64,000 bases of DNA from the NCBI GenBank assembly GCA_964652825.1, contig CAZZCU010000002.1:1-64000 (forward strand). The letters run 5' to 3'. The position numbers and the translations under genes are program-made. This DNA is from CAZZCU01 sp964652825. GTDB taxonomy: Bacteria > Bdellovibrionota_B > Oligoflexia > Oligoflexales > CAZZCU01. Below the pieces are notes generated by a model, which saw only the letters and a program-made list of their open reading frames with translations, did no database searches and was not told the origin of the DNA. Positions 41,267-50,487 of this stretch are shown one piece after another (the first letter of the stretch is position 1; every line of letters starts with the position of its first letter).

Positions 41267-41655
41267 AAAAACCTCTAATCGTGCGAGTATGGTGTGCGCC
41301 AGCACTTTGCAATGAGCATACCATCACGAATGAGAACACCAAGACATTGAGCTTCAATCTCTCTACGGATTTGATTGTTTTTTGAGCAGAATGAAGAATC
41401 GTATAAAATCCGAGACAGACTGTATGAAAAATGTTTCAGAGAGTGGGAAGCAAACGCGCTTGGAATTGGGGACAATTAAATATGCCCATCGGCTGTTCTT
41501 TGAGATCGCAATTTGCAACTTCAAATGAATAACCAATTAATTTAATTGATATTTTTAGGATTTACTCCGATGTCGGAGTTGGGCAACTAATAAATAATAC
41601 TCAAGTTTTTGGGGATTTATGCCGATAAATAAATAAAAAATCGTGTGAGATTGCA
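41267..41655. other. 389-bp gap with no gene; B-type palindrome near its end
   Basis: Between the divergent kinase and lipoprotein genes. I see no credible coding region; the minus-strand open frame through 41475 has no family resemblance and no ribosome-binding site. A B-type palindrome (41564-41579) is the only recognisable feature. The remainder is AT-rich and must hold both promoters. Confidence 0.6.
41564..41579. repeat. B-type palindrome variant
   Basis: ACTCCGATGTCGGAGT, the 16-bp B palindrome with one base changed at the centre, 77 bp upstream of the lipoprotein gene. Confidence 0.6.
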
Positions 41656-42567
41656 ATGCCAACCATCACCTCAGTCATACTCATCGCGGTAGTCACTTTA
41701 ACAACTACTGCCTGCAAGCCGATGGCAGCAGTCGAATCCAGTTTGGCGGTGGATGAAACGGCGATATCCGATTGGGGCATACGTCATCTATTTAACGTTG
41801 ATCGCGACAGCGCTACTTATAAAGATCCCCAATCGACCTATAAGGTGTTTAATCAAACCGAAAAAAAGTTTTTTCGTACTTTAATTGAGAATCCAGTCTA
41901 CCGAACAGCTTATGTCGATAGCTTTTCCGAAAATTGCTCATCGGACATGCATTTTGATTGTAAGAGTTTTGCCAATGCCTCAGCAAAGTACTTGAATGCA
42001 AATGGTGTAGATGCGTATCAGGTAGGTATAGCAGGAGAAAAATCAGGCCACGTCATTAACGCTGTATTTCCACGTGGTGAGGAAAACGGCTTTTTATATG
42101 AACCACAAAGCAATCAAATCGTTGCCCGAATCTTTCGCGCCGGAGATAAGCCGCCAAGCGTTAACAGCTTAAATCATGCTATGGTTCGCAAAGGTCTGGT
42201 CAAACAATACGGCGACTCTATCAAAAACCCTCGCATCGACGTCGTCGCCGAGGCCAGCGCACCTATGGTTGGCGTATTTACCAGCAATGGTCGTTTTGAA
42301 AATACTGTTAATAAATTACCTCAAGCCGTCGGTTATGGCAGAGATCTCATACCATTTTATGAACGTGAGGGGGCCAAAACAGCCTTTGAAGAAGCTACCG
42401 GGATTGACACCAAAACCTGGAAGCGCAAAGCCACTAGCAAGGTACCACCATTAGACGCCGCAACCATCGATGCAAAAACTTTTTATGGTACGATGGCTCC
42501 ATCGCCACTCCAGAAAAAAGAAGAAGCTAAAAAAACTTCTGCAACCACAACTGTAAAAGAAAAATAA
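41656..42567 (+). CDS. Lipoprotein with a possible Cys-His-Glu hydrolase domain
   Basis: 303 residues. The signal MPTITSVILIAVVTLTTTAC ends in a lipobox (C20). In the mature part, FDCKSFANASAKYLNANGVD (C102), KSGHVINAV (H132) and FLYEPQ (E149) occur in the order and spacing of transglutaminase-like or NlpC-like cysteine hydrolases. This is my reading of the motif pattern, not a recognised family. The C-terminus is Lys/Thr-rich and low in complexity (KKEEAKKTSATTT). It ends 2 bp before the tRNA-Thr gene on the other strand. Confidence 0.68.
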   Translation: MPTITSVILIAVVTLTTTACKPMAAVESSLAVDETAISDWGIRHLFNVDRDSATYKDPQSTYKVFNQTEKKFFRTLIENPVYRTAYVDSFSENCSSDMHFDCKSFANASAKYLNANGVDAYQVGIAGEKSGHVINAVFPRGEENGFLYEPQSNQIVARIFRAGDKPPSVNSLNHAMVRKGLVKQYGDSIKNPRIDVVAEASAPMVGVFTSNGRFENTVNKLPQAVGYGRDLIPFYEREGAKTAFEEATGIDTKTWKRKATSKVPPLDAATIDAKTFYGTMAPSPLQKKEEAKKTSATTTVKEK

Positions 42568-42569
42568 AC

Positions 42570-42645
42570 TGGAGCCGCTGAGCGGACTTGAACCGCTGAC
42601 CTGCTGATTACGAATCAGCTGCTCTACCAACTGAGCTACAACGGC
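42570..42645 (-). tRNA. tRNA-Thr (anticodon CGU)
   Basis: Minus strand. The acceptor stem is GCCGTTG/CAGCGGC (one G-U pair) and the D arm GCTC/GAGC. The anticodon stem GCTGA/TCAGC closes the loop TTCGTAA, giving anticodon CGU. The T arm is AGCGG/CCGCT around TTCAAGT, and the 3' end TCCA is encoded. All invariant positions look normal. Confidence 0.95.
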
Positions 42646-42857
42646 AGCATAAGAAGGGCTCCATATTGGCGGGCGAAGGCCGGCGTGTCAAGAAGCATCC
42701 TACGGTTTTGAGGTTTTTTGCTAGCGATCTAACCCCATAAAAATACAGGAGATGCGGCGGATAATCAGCGTGCTGCCAGGCGGGACCTAAAGCAAAACCA
42801 GGCGACGACCGAAAACTGTTAAGTCCGTCATGGCTTTGCAAAACAAAGGACGCCGAC

Positions 42858-43145
42858 ATGTTAACCGAACCAATCGCATTAGAGATGTTTGTCAAGAAAG
42901 CTTTCGATAATCCGCAGGTAGCAGCGTTAGTCGCCACCTGGTCGGTTGATTTTGAAGAGCTGCACGACGTGATTAGCCGCAACCTGCGCGAGATGGGTTT
43001 CTTTCAGGTGAGCGCCAGCCAAACTGCTACGCTCACTCAAGCGGTCATCGAACAAATCCGCTGGTCCCCCGATGTCCGGCGCTTACTGGAACGCGCCAAC
43101 AACGTCGAGCAGCAGCGCCTGCGCACCCGCCACCGCGAAGTTTAA
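42858..43145 (+). CDS. Hypothetical small helical protein
   Basis: 95 residues, predicted mostly helical, with no signal peptide or membrane segment and no family I recognise. The sequence NPQVAALVATWSVDFEELHD, then TLTQAVIEQIRWSPDVRRLL and a charged C-terminus (NNVEQQRLRTRHREV), suggests a small soluble protein. AAGGA precedes the ATG by about eight bases. It is convergent with bolA, 17 bp apart. The 212 bp upstream hold the tRNA and no other feature. Confidence 0.55.
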   Translation: MLTEPIALEMFVKKAFDNPQVAALVATWSVDFEELHDVISRNLREMGFFQVSASQTATLTQAVIEQIRWSPDVRRLLERANNVEQQRLRTRHREV

Positions 43146-43162
43146 ACTCGCCAGCAACACTT

Positions 43163-43387
43163 TTATAATTCGCGCGTCGTTAAACTAAGCGCGTGAATCT
43201 CTCGATACATCCATTCGCCGAGTGCTTTATAAACTTGTTGATGCTGCTGCACCAAACTTAAACCGGTAAAAACTTTTGATTCAATAAGCAACTGCCAGTG
43301 ATCGCCGCCACCGGTCATATCACTGAGTCGGATCTTGGCATCCGGAAAATGTTGTAGCAAGCGAGCTTCTATATCTTTCGCGTTCAT
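43163..43387 (-). CDS. bolA: BolA-family protein
   Basis: 74 residues. HWQLLIESKVFTGLSLVQQH, QQVYKALGEW and EIHALSLTTREL give the BolA fold with the conserved F-G-S-H-VY and IHALS motifs. The His residues could share a [2Fe-2S] cluster with a monothiol glutaredoxin, as known for BolA/IbaG proteins. Short length fits the YrbA/IbaG type better than full BolA. It is divergent from rdgB with 56 bp between. Confidence 0.88.
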   Translation of the reverse strand: MNAKDIEARLLQHFPDAKIRLSDMTGGGDHWQLLIESKVFTGLSLVQQHQQVYKALGEWMYREIHALSLTTREL

Positions 43388-43443
43388 CCTCGTTTATCCT
43401 CCGTATGTTAGTTACATAAGCGAAAAGAACAAAGAAACCAACC

Positions 43444-44046
43444 ATGCAAAAACGACTTTTATACCTGGCCACCCAAAACCAGCATAAAGCGGCGGAACTC
43501 AGCGCCATCCTCGGCGAGGATCGCTGGGAGATACGCACGGCCGCGGCACTAGACCCGCAGATGAGCTGGGAGGAAAGCGGCAGCACGTTTGTGGCAAACG
43601 CACGCATCAAAGCCCTTAAACTCAAACAATATACGCAAGCCGCCGTCTTGGCTGATGATTCGGGCTTATGCGTGGCGGCGCTGGCCGGAGCACCGGGCGT
43701 CTATTCGAGCCGCTATGCCGGTCGCGAAGGCGACGCGGCGGCGAACAACGCCAAGCTCCTACGCGAGCTCAGCGATGTATCAAGCTCGCGCCGCATGGCT
43801 GAGTTTGTCTGCTGTTTGTATTTTATCGATGAACAGGATAGACCAGCGACGTTCACCGGCAGCTGCCGCGGACTGATTCTCGACCGCTCACGTGGCGAGC
43901 AAGGTTTTGGCTACGATCCGTTGTTTTATCTGCCCACGCACGGCAAGACCATGGCCGAACTCAGCAGCAACGAGAAAAATGAAATCAGTCATCGCGGACA
44001 AGCACTGAAAGCATTTCAGGCCAGTATCCCCCACGGTCCAATCTAA
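43444..44046 (+). CDS. rdgB: Non-canonical purine NTP pyrophosphatase (RdgB/HAM1)
   Basis: Removes ITP, dITP and XTP from the nucleotide pool in the cytosol. The 200 residues contain the family landmarks: LATQNQHKAAELSAIL (substrate loop), ESGSTFVANARIKA, VLADDSGLCVAAL with the metal-binding acids, GAPGVYSSRYAG, GQGFGYDPLF-type GEQGFGYDPLFYLP, and NEKNEISHRGQALKAF. Complete. The ribosome-binding site is weak. Confidence 0.95.
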   Translation: MQKRLLYLATQNQHKAAELSAILGEDRWEIRTAAALDPQMSWEESGSTFVANARIKALKLKQYTQAAVLADDSGLCVAALAGAPGVYSSRYAGREGDAAANNAKLLRELSDVSSSRRMAEFVCCLYFIDEQDRPATFTGSCRGLILDRSRGEQGFGYDPLFYLPTHGKTMAELSSNEKNEISHRGQALKAFQASIPHGPI

Positions 44047-44056
44047 GGGTGACGTC

Positions 44057-45028
44057 TTATTTCAACGCCCGCAGTTTTTTCTCGGCATCGGCTTTGTAGA
44101 GGCGATACTCTTTGCTGGTATGAATATAGCCAAAATCAGGATTGTTGAGCGATTGCGTCAACTCGGCTTTATACTTGCGGGGCTCAAGCAAATAACTATT
44201 AAGCAACAACACCGAATCACCGGGGCGGTTCAGCTTGGCGTAACAGCGTGCCAGTAAAAAATTGCTTTTACGTATCGTTGGTTCTTCGTCAGCCCAGGTT
44301 TGCTTACGCAAATATTTCTCGTGAATCGTCTCAAGCGGCGGTATGGCTTTGGGACAAGCATCAAGGCGACGATAGGCAGCGGCGAGTTTGAACAAACCAA
44401 GAATATCAAGCTCATCTTTGGCGCGCGCGGCTTCAAAATGTTTGGCGGCAATCGCAAATTTTTTCTTCGCCAGAGCGTCTTCGGCCTGTTTATAATTTTC
44501 TGATTTCTCGGCTTTCTGTCGCGCCTGGTTGCCAGCCTGCTTGGCGGTAGCGCCAAGAGGTTTAAGCTCGGTAAATATATAACTTGAGTTGAGCAGGCAA
44601 GGCGCCTCGGCCGCCCCATCGCAGCAGACTTCATTGAGCTGCCCCGAATAACGATAACCAATCGCACCCTCGCACGAGCCTTTACCAGGTGGCACGAACA
44701 AGAAGACATTTTCACCAAACAACGCACCTTTATCATCGCTGAGCCCGGTGCGAACTGCTTGCGAGTTCACAACCTTGCCGCGCATCATCACGCCGCGATA
44801 AGAACTGAAAAACGCCGCCCGCGATTTGGCGTCGAGCTCACGGATCTGTTTAAAACGATCTTCCTGCAGATTGAACGAGGTATTGGGATCAATAGCATTG
44901 CAGCTATGAACATCAACAGCAATCGGACCTTTGATCAGCGTCAGACAAGCGCCAAAGCTAACGCCCGCCGTCGATAAGGCAAACACGAGAACGCCGATTC
45001 TGGCAAAAAAACAAAGCTGGCGAATCAT
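44057..45028 (-). CDS. Exported TPR-like protein
   Basis: 323 residues from the ATG at 45026-45028. A signal peptide (MIRQLCFFARIGVLVFALST, cleavage after SFG or GAC) is followed by a domain with Cys residues (VHSCNAI, KGSCEGA, EVCCDGAAEAPC) and then tetratricopeptide-like helices (YKQAEDALAKKKFAIAAKHF, LGLFKLAAAYRRLDACPKAI, NFLLARCYAKLNRPGDSVLL). It overlaps the stop of the upstream VWA lipoprotein by 4 bp (ATGA), so the two are translated together and probably work together at the envelope. The function is unknown. Confidence 0.72.
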   Translation of the reverse strand: MIRQLCFFARIGVLVFALSTAGVSFGACLTLIKGPIAVDVHSCNAIDPNTSFNLQEDRFKQIRELDAKSRAAFFSSYRGVMMRGKVVNSQAVRTGLSDDKGALFGENVFLFVPPGKGSCEGAIGYRYSGQLNEVCCDGAAEAPCLLNSSYIFTELKPLGATAKQAGNQARQKAEKSENYKQAEDALAKKKFAIAAKHFEAARAKDELDILGLFKLAAAYRRLDACPKAIPPLETIHEKYLRKQTWADEEPTIRKSNFLLARCYAKLNRPGDSVLLLNSYLLEPRKYKAELTQSLNNPDFGYIHTSKEYRLYKADAEKKLRALK

Positions 45029-46152
45029 TCGTGGTAATCTTCCTTCCACACGATTGTACCAGAATTCTCAAACGTATGTCCAAAGCGGTCCCAGTAGCTG
45101 AAATGTAATTCCAGGCCATCAGGCGCGGCTGCTGGATCGATTTTAAACGACGGTGCTTTGAATTGACCGTTGCCGATGTGCGGCGTCAGATCGATATCCG
45201 TCCACGCTGCCTCGCCTGCAGCACGATACTGCAACGTGCCGCCTTGAATATCGTTACTGGCCAGCTTGGCCAGAACTTTCGCCAGCTGCGACGAATTAGC
45301 CGCATGCGCATGATAAGGTTTGTTGGCGGCGTCACGTGACGCGATATATTCGCGCATGACGACATCGTTGGCGCTGCCCAGCATCACCGTGGCAACAGAG
45401 GCGGCCTTGCGAATTTCTCGTGACATGGCGATACCATCATATTGCGCGGGATCAGGAACGCCGTCGGAAATAAAATAAATCTCCTGCACTGCTTCGGCGC
45501 GCTTGGTTGCTTTCAACAAATCCCAGCCACCACGCAAGCCTTCGTCATAATTGGTATCACCACTGCCAGCACAGATAATTTGCGAGATATGCGATTTGCC
45601 GGAGCCGGCAATGAGATCCGTAAACAAGTCACTCTCATTGGCAAACATCGTCGAAGACGCCGCGACTTTAGCTGATGAAAAGGTGACGACACCAAAACGC
45701 GTATCACCGTTCTTGGCAGCTAATTCCATCACATCATGAATCGCGGCAAGACGGCCGCACGAATTACTGCGTAACGGATCAGCGCCCGCAAAAAGCAAAC
45801 CGCCCGTCATCGAGCCAGACACGTCGATAACAAATATAATATCGCGCTTGGTTTTAGGCGGCGCGCACAACTTGCCACTAACGGTCACGGGCTTGCCGCC
45901 AAACTTAAACCGCGAGAGAGTGTGCGGACCGATACCTTCGATAGTATTTTCGTTCGCATCAGCCGTCGCTTGCGCTTCTTGTCCGGCATCACAACCCCAT
46001 AGCCATTGCAGACTATCAGGTGTCGGAACAGGATTTTGATCGGAAGACGACTGCGTTCCGGTGTTACCGCTAAATTCATTGCTGCCACAACCAGCCGCGC
46101 TTATACCGGCGACCATAGCCAGTACCATCGTCGTTTGACGCCAGATTTTCAT
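45025..46152 (-). CDS. VWA-domain lipoprotein
   Basis: 375 residues. The signal ends in lipobox AAGC (C22). The von Willebrand factor A domain (about 100-290) begins DIIFVIDVSGSMTGG with a complete MIDAS DxSxS, and has DTNYDEGLRGGWDLL (MIDAS Thr region) and IYFISDGVPDP. A C-terminal domain of about 75 residues follows (TLQYRAAGEAAWTDIDLTPH). Metal-dependent ligand binding outside the cytoplasm is likely. It is coupled by ATGA overlap to the TPR-like gene. Confidence 0.85.
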   Translation of the reverse strand: MKIWRQTTMVLAMVAGISAAGCGSNEFSGNTGTQSSSDQNPVPTPDSLQWLWGCDAGQEAQATADANENTIEGIGPHTLSRFKFGGKPVTVSGKLCAPPKTKRDIIFVIDVSGSMTGGLLFAGADPLRSNSCGRLAAIHDVMELAAKNGDTRFGVVTFSSAKVAASSTMFANESDLFTDLIAGSGKSHISQIICAGSGDTNYDEGLRGGWDLLKATKRAEAVQEIYFISDGVPDPAQYDGIAMSREIRKAASVATVMLGSANDVVMREYIASRDAANKPYHAHAANSSQLAKVLAKLASNDIQGGTLQYRAAGEAAWTDIDLTPHIGNGQFKAPSFKIDPAAAPDGLELHFSYWDRFGHTFENSGTIVWKEDYHE

Positions 46153-46406
46153 AAAAGATGCTCCTCTAAATCACGCGCATAGCGAAAAGCGCAGCTGCCT
46201 GGGTCTTCGGCAAATATTGGCGAAACTTTAACTTATCCATCTAAGGACTTCATTTTCAGCTGGTTACCGACAAATCTATGGCCATAACTATTCATAATTT
46301 TTACTTAAATTTTTTTTTAAGCTGCCGAAAACAAAGCTGAAGACTGGTTGGTTCGCGGGGTTTATTAAACGCCCGTCTGAAGCCGCCACACTCGAAAGGA
46401 TGATTT

Positions 46407-46961
46407 ATGTTGAACGCATGGATGCGCAAAATTACTTTCTTGAGTTTCTTCGTCGCGGCTCTCAGCTGCTCCAGTCAGGAGACGGAAGTCGAAGAGCCGG
46501 TTACCGACGAAAACACCGAGGAAGCCGCGAACGCCGATGAAGAAAACGGCGTGGCAGAAGTGGAGACTAACAGTGCCGAGGCAACGCCGGTAGAACCGAT
46601 GGAGAACGCCGTGGTTACTGATGAGTCGGCTTCGCCGCTACCCGCCCACGAAACCTCGATAAGCCCGGAGTTTGGCGCTGCTGATGCCATGGCATCCAAC
46701 GCGACGACTAGAGCGACACCCGTGGTGGTGGAAACACCAATGAGTGACGGCAGCCAATTGGTTATGTATGTCAGACAATCGGGAACCAGCGTTTATAGTC
46801 AGCCGGATGGCAGCGCGACGTTTCAGTTGGAAAAGGGCGATCACATCCTGGTAACCGTCGAGGGCAATTGGGCCCGCACGCCAAGCGGCCAGTTCATCAA
46901 ATTGAATGAACTGACACAGCTATCTACCGGTCGCGACCGCACCGGCGGCGAGTGGAAGTAA
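46407..46961 (+). CDS. Lipoprotein with an acidic linker and a C-terminal SH3-like domain
   Basis: 184 residues. The signal ends in AALSC (C21). Then come about 80 residues of Glu/Asp/Asn/Thr-rich low-complexity linker, and a C-terminal part MYVRQSGTSVYSQPDGSATF then QLEKGDHILVTVEGNWARTP and GQFIKLNEL. That pattern is like a bacterial SH3 (SH3b) domain. It could tether the outer membrane to the cell wall or act as a spacer. The ATG is preceded by AAAGGATG. It stands alone. Confidence 0.72.
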   Translation: MLNAWMRKITFLSFFVAALSCSSQETEVEEPVTDENTEEAANADEENGVAEVETNSAEATPVEPMENAVVTDESASPLPAHETSISPEFGAADAMASNATTRATPVVVETPMSDGSQLVMYVRQSGTSVYSQPDGSATFQLEKGDHILVTVEGNWARTPSGQFIKLNELTQLSTGRDRTGGEWK

Positions 46962-47014
46962 ACACGGAAGACTGCTAGAGTCACCTGCGCCGCTTTTATG
47001 CTAAGCTGTTGTTT

Positions 47015-47824
47015 ATGCAACAGCTAAACCCTCTGCAACCACATGAACGTCTCGTCACCCTGGTTGGTCAGGCCGCAATGCGCCCGATCAGCAACCTGGG
47101 ACGCTTTGTTTTATTCAGCGGCGAGACCTTCCGTCGCATGGTTTCACCGCCGATCAGCCTCGAACTACTGCTGCGGCAGATGGAATTCGTCGGCAATCGG
47201 AGCCTGGGTGTCGCCCTGTTGGCCGGCACGATGGTCGGTGCGATTTTCGGCTTCCAGCTGGGCGAGATTTTCCGGATTTTTGGCGCCGAGTCGATGATTG
47301 GCGCCGCCGCCGGCTTTACCCTCTCCAAAGAACTGGCACCCGTGGTCGGCTCGATGCTAGTCACCGGCCGCGCCGGCTCGGCGATGGCAGCCGAGATAGC
47401 GACCATGCGTGTCAACGAACAGATCGATGCCATGCGCGTCATGGCGGTCAATCCCTACAGCTACCTGATCGCACCGCGCGTGTGTGCCTCGATTCTGATG
47501 ATGCCGTTGATCGCGGCGCTGTTTATTCTAAGCGGGGTATTCGCGGCGTTTATTATCGGCGTGTCTTTCTATGACGTCGACGTCGGCGTCTTCTTTGACA
47601 AAATCCTCTGGATCGTCGAGCCCAACCATCTCTTCCAAGGCCTACAGAAGGCGGCGATTTTCGGTGCTATCTTGTCGCTGGTCGGCTGCTACCAGGGCTT
47701 CTTTGCCCAAGGTGGCGCCAAAGGCGTCGGCCGTGCCACCACTGCCGCCGTGGTCATCTCGCTAGTGACAATTCTCGTCACGGACTTTATCGTCAGCTAC
47801 TTCCAATATCAAAGCGGCACTTAA
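47015..47824 (+). CDS. mlaE: MlaE-family ABC transporter permease
   Basis: 269 residues from the ATG at 47015. The family core is clear: ISLELLLRQMEFVGNRSLGV, VGAIFGFQLGEIFRIFGAES, then TLSKELAPVVGSMLVTGRAGSAMAAEIA in parts (ELAPVVGSML, TGRAGSAMAAEIATMRV), EQIDAMRVMAVNPYSYLIAPR and the C-terminal GCYQGFFAQGGAKGVGRATT. This permease moves phospholipids between inner and outer membrane with MlaF (ATPase) and MlaD (MCE protein). Neither partner is adjacent here, so it is an isolated subunit gene. A TTG two codons upstream is a weaker start. Confidence 0.93.
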   Translation: MQQLNPLQPHERLVTLVGQAAMRPISNLGRFVLFSGETFRRMVSPPISLELLLRQMEFVGNRSLGVALLAGTMVGAIFGFQLGEIFRIFGAESMIGAAAGFTLSKELAPVVGSMLVTGRAGSAMAAEIATMRVNEQIDAMRVMAVNPYSYLIAPRVCASILMMPLIAALFILSGVFAAFIIGVSFYDVDVGVFFDKILWIVEPNHLFQGLQKAAIFGAILSLVGCYQGFFAQGGAKGVGRATTAAVVISLVTILVTDFIVSYFQYQSGT

Positions 47825-47885
47825 CAGCGGATAGCTTTCGCGTCATAGTGATGGTAGGGAATGAAAGGCGGAGGAGCTGATAGTC

Positions 47886-50327
47886 ATGGCTAATGATGCG
47901 GTTGAGCAAAACCAGACGGACACCTATCCTTTTAAAGACATCGAAAGAAAATGGCAAACCTACTGGCTGGAAAACAAAACCTTTAAAACGCCGGATGTTT
48001 CCCCCAAACCAAAATACTATGTTCTCGATATGTTCCCTTATCCCTCCGGCGATGGTCTCCACGTTGGTCATCCCGAAGGTTACACTGCCACTGATATCGT
48101 CGCCCGCTACAAACGCATGCGCGGTTTTAATGTCCTGCATCCGATGGGTTGGGACGCGTTTGGCTTGCCCGCCGAACAACATGCGATCAAAACCGGCACG
48201 CATCCACGCGTCACGACCACGCGCAATATCAATCGCTTTCGCGAGCAGATTCGCTCTCTGGGACTATCCTATGACTGGGACCGCGAAATCGATACGACCG
48301 CCGAGGATTACTACAAGTGGACGCAGTGGATTTTCCTCAAGTTATTTGAACGCGGACTCGCTTACGAATCAAACGAGCCGGTCAACTGGTGTCCTGCACT
48401 GGGAACCGTTCTCGCCAACGAGGAAGTGATCGACGGTAAATCGGAAGTCGGTGACCATCCCGTAATCAAAAAACCGATGCGTCAGTGGGTCCTGAAGATC
48501 ACCGCTTATGCTGAGCGTCTGCTCAATGATTTGGAACTCGTCGATTGGCCCGAGCCGATCAAGGAGATGCAACGTAACTGGATCGGTCGCAGCGAGGGTG
48601 CTGATATTGATTTTACGATTGACGGTCACGCCGATGCCAAGCTTTCGGTCTTCACGACCCGCCCCGATACACTCTTTGGCGCCACCTTTATGGTAATCGC
48701 GCCAGAGCATCCTCTGGTTGCACGCATCACGACCGCGCAACAAAAAACCGCTGTCGAGGCCTATGTTGGTGCGGCCAAAAACAAGTCCGAGCGGGAGCGA
48801 CTCCAAGACACCAAGAAAACCGGAGTCAACACCGGCGCATTTGCGATCAATCCAGCCAACAAAACCAAGCTGCCGATCTTTATTGCTGATTATGTTTTGG
48901 CGTCGTATGGCAAAGGCGCGATCATGGCGGTGCCTGGTCACGACGAACGCGATCACGAATTCGCCACGATGTTTTCGCTGCCGATCGTGCGTGTTCTCAC
49001 CGGCGGTGACGAGCCGGATATCCAAATCGCCGCCCACACAGGCGATGGTACGTTGATCAACTCCGGATTTCTCGACGGCATGAATAAGACAGCGGCGATC
49101 GAGAAAATGTGCGCATGGCTGGAAAGTCAAAAACTCGGCAAGCGCACGGTAACTTACAAATTGCGGGATTGGTTGTTCTCTCGCCAACGCTATTGGGGCG
49201 AACCTATTCCCCTGGTGCACGATAAAAACGGTAAGGTCATCGCTGTGTCAGCGGAGGAACTACCGGTTCTCCTACCCGCTCTTGAGGACTTTAAACCAAC
49301 CGGCTCCGGTGAATCGCCGCTGGCTAAAGCCACTGATTGGCTTAATTACAAAAATACCGCTACGCGGGAGACCAACACCATGCCGCAATGGGCTGGCTCG
49401 TGTTGGTACTATCTTCGTTATATCGATCCACGCAATACAACGGCTGCATGGGATTGCACCAAGGAACAATACTGGATGCCAGTAGATTTGTACGTCGGTG
49501 GTGCCGAACACGCGGTATTGCATCTGCTGTATGCGCGGTTCTGGCACAAAGTCTTGTATGATTGCCAGCTCGTTTCCACCAAAGAGCCTTTTCATAAGCT
49601 GGTCAACCAAGGCATGATTCTCGGCGACAACGGCGAAAAAATGTCGAAAAGCCGAGGCAATGTCGTCAACCCGGATGATGTTATCCGCGAGTGGGGCGCC
49701 GACTCGATGCGCCTCTATGAAATGTTCATGGGACCACTGGAAGCCGCAAAACCCTGGCAGACACAAGGTATTGCCGGCTGTCATCGATTTTTACGCCGGG
49801 TATGGCGTCTGCTGCTCGATACCAACAATCAACTCAATCCCAGCCTGCGCACGCATGAGGATTCAGAGACTCTGAATAAAGCGCTGCACAAAACCATCAA
49901 AAAAGTCAGCGAAGACACCGAGAGCATGCGTTTTAACACTGCCATCGCCGCCATGATGGAATTCACCAATCTTGCTTATAAAGAAGGCGGCGTCAGTATG
50001 AACACCGCCAACATTCTGACGCTGTTGCTGGCGCCTTACGCTCCGCATATGGCCGAGGAGCTTTGGGTTCTGCTGGGTAACAAGCCGTCTTTAGCTTATC
50101 AGGAATGGCCCAGTTACGACGCTCGTCTGGTGGTCGAGGATCAGGTGACGCTTAGTATCCAGGTAAACGGTAAATTACGCGACACATTGCAGGTCGAAAA
50201 AAATCTCGCAAAAGATGCCGTCATTCAAGCTGCTTTGGCGCTTGATGCGGTGCAACGACACATCGCAGGCAAAGCCATAAAACGCGAGATTTACGTGCCG
50301 GGAAAAATCGTTAATTTCGTGGTTTAA
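47886..50327 (+). CDS. leuS: Leucyl-tRNA synthetase
   Basis: Charges tRNA-Leu. The 813 residues have the HIGH-type motif HVGH (59-62, in GDGLHVGHPEGYTATD) and the editing domain (about 225-420; TRPDTLFGATFMVIAPEHPL is the editing-site threonine-rich loop). KMSKS is at about 585-589 (EKMSKSRGNVVNPDD) and the C-terminal anticodon-binding region ends YVPGKIVNFVV. Length fits bacterial LeuRS. GGAGGAG lies ten bases before the ATG. A REP unit follows the stop immediately. Confidence 0.96.
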   Translation: MANDAVEQNQTDTYPFKDIERKWQTYWLENKTFKTPDVSPKPKYYVLDMFPYPSGDGLHVGHPEGYTATDIVARYKRMRGFNVLHPMGWDAFGLPAEQHAIKTGTHPRVTTTRNINRFREQIRSLGLSYDWDREIDTTAEDYYKWTQWIFLKLFERGLAYESNEPVNWCPALGTVLANEEVIDGKSEVGDHPVIKKPMRQWVLKITAYAERLLNDLELVDWPEPIKEMQRNWIGRSEGADIDFTIDGHADAKLSVFTTRPDTLFGATFMVIAPEHPLVARITTAQQKTAVEAYVGAAKNKSERERLQDTKKTGVNTGAFAINPANKTKLPIFIADYVLASYGKGAIMAVPGHDERDHEFATMFSLPIVRVLTGGDEPDIQIAAHTGDGTLINSGFLDGMNKTAAIEKMCAWLESQKLGKRTVTYKLRDWLFSRQRYWGEPIPLVHDKNGKVIAVSAEELPVLLPALEDFKPTGSGESPLAKATDWLNYKNTATRETNTMPQWAGSCWYYLRYIDPRNTTAAWDCTKEQYWMPVDLYVGGAEHAVLHLLYARFWHKVLYDCQLVSTKEPFHKLVNQGMILGDNGEKMSKSRGNVVNPDDVIREWGADSMRLYEMFMGPLEAAKPWQTQGIAGCHRFLRRVWRLLLDTNNQLNPSLRTHEDSETLNKALHKTIKKVSEDTESMRFNTAIAAMMEFTNLAYKEGGVSMNTANILTLLLAPYAPHMAEELWVLLGNKPSLAYQEWPSYDARLVVEDQVTLSIQVNGKLRDTLQVEKNLAKDAVIQAALALDAVQRHIAGKAIKREIYVPGKIVNFVV

Positions 50328-50330
50328 TTA

Positions 50331-50360
50331 GGAGATCCTTCGCTGCGCTCAGGATGACGG
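50331..50360. repeat. A-type REP unit
   Basis: GGAGATCCTTCGCTGCGCTC then AGGATGACGG, a typical A unit, 4 bp after the leuS stop. It could help mRNA stability or termination; no T run follows. Confidence 0.7.
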
Positions 50361-50487
50361 GTCGCGCTGATGATATTTTGCCTAGTCGACTCGCCGCCGC
50401 CCACCCTTTGCTAGAATAAGACTATAGAGTTTTTCGCGTCTTAAACCGCTTGTTTGTGGTTTTATCTTGCACATCGATTTTCCCAAA

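Noticed and set aside
41275..41475. 66-codon minus-strand frame upstream of the HAMP kinase
   Set aside because: No ribosome-binding site, no family resemblance, and it overlaps the region needed for the kinase gene's promoter and start.
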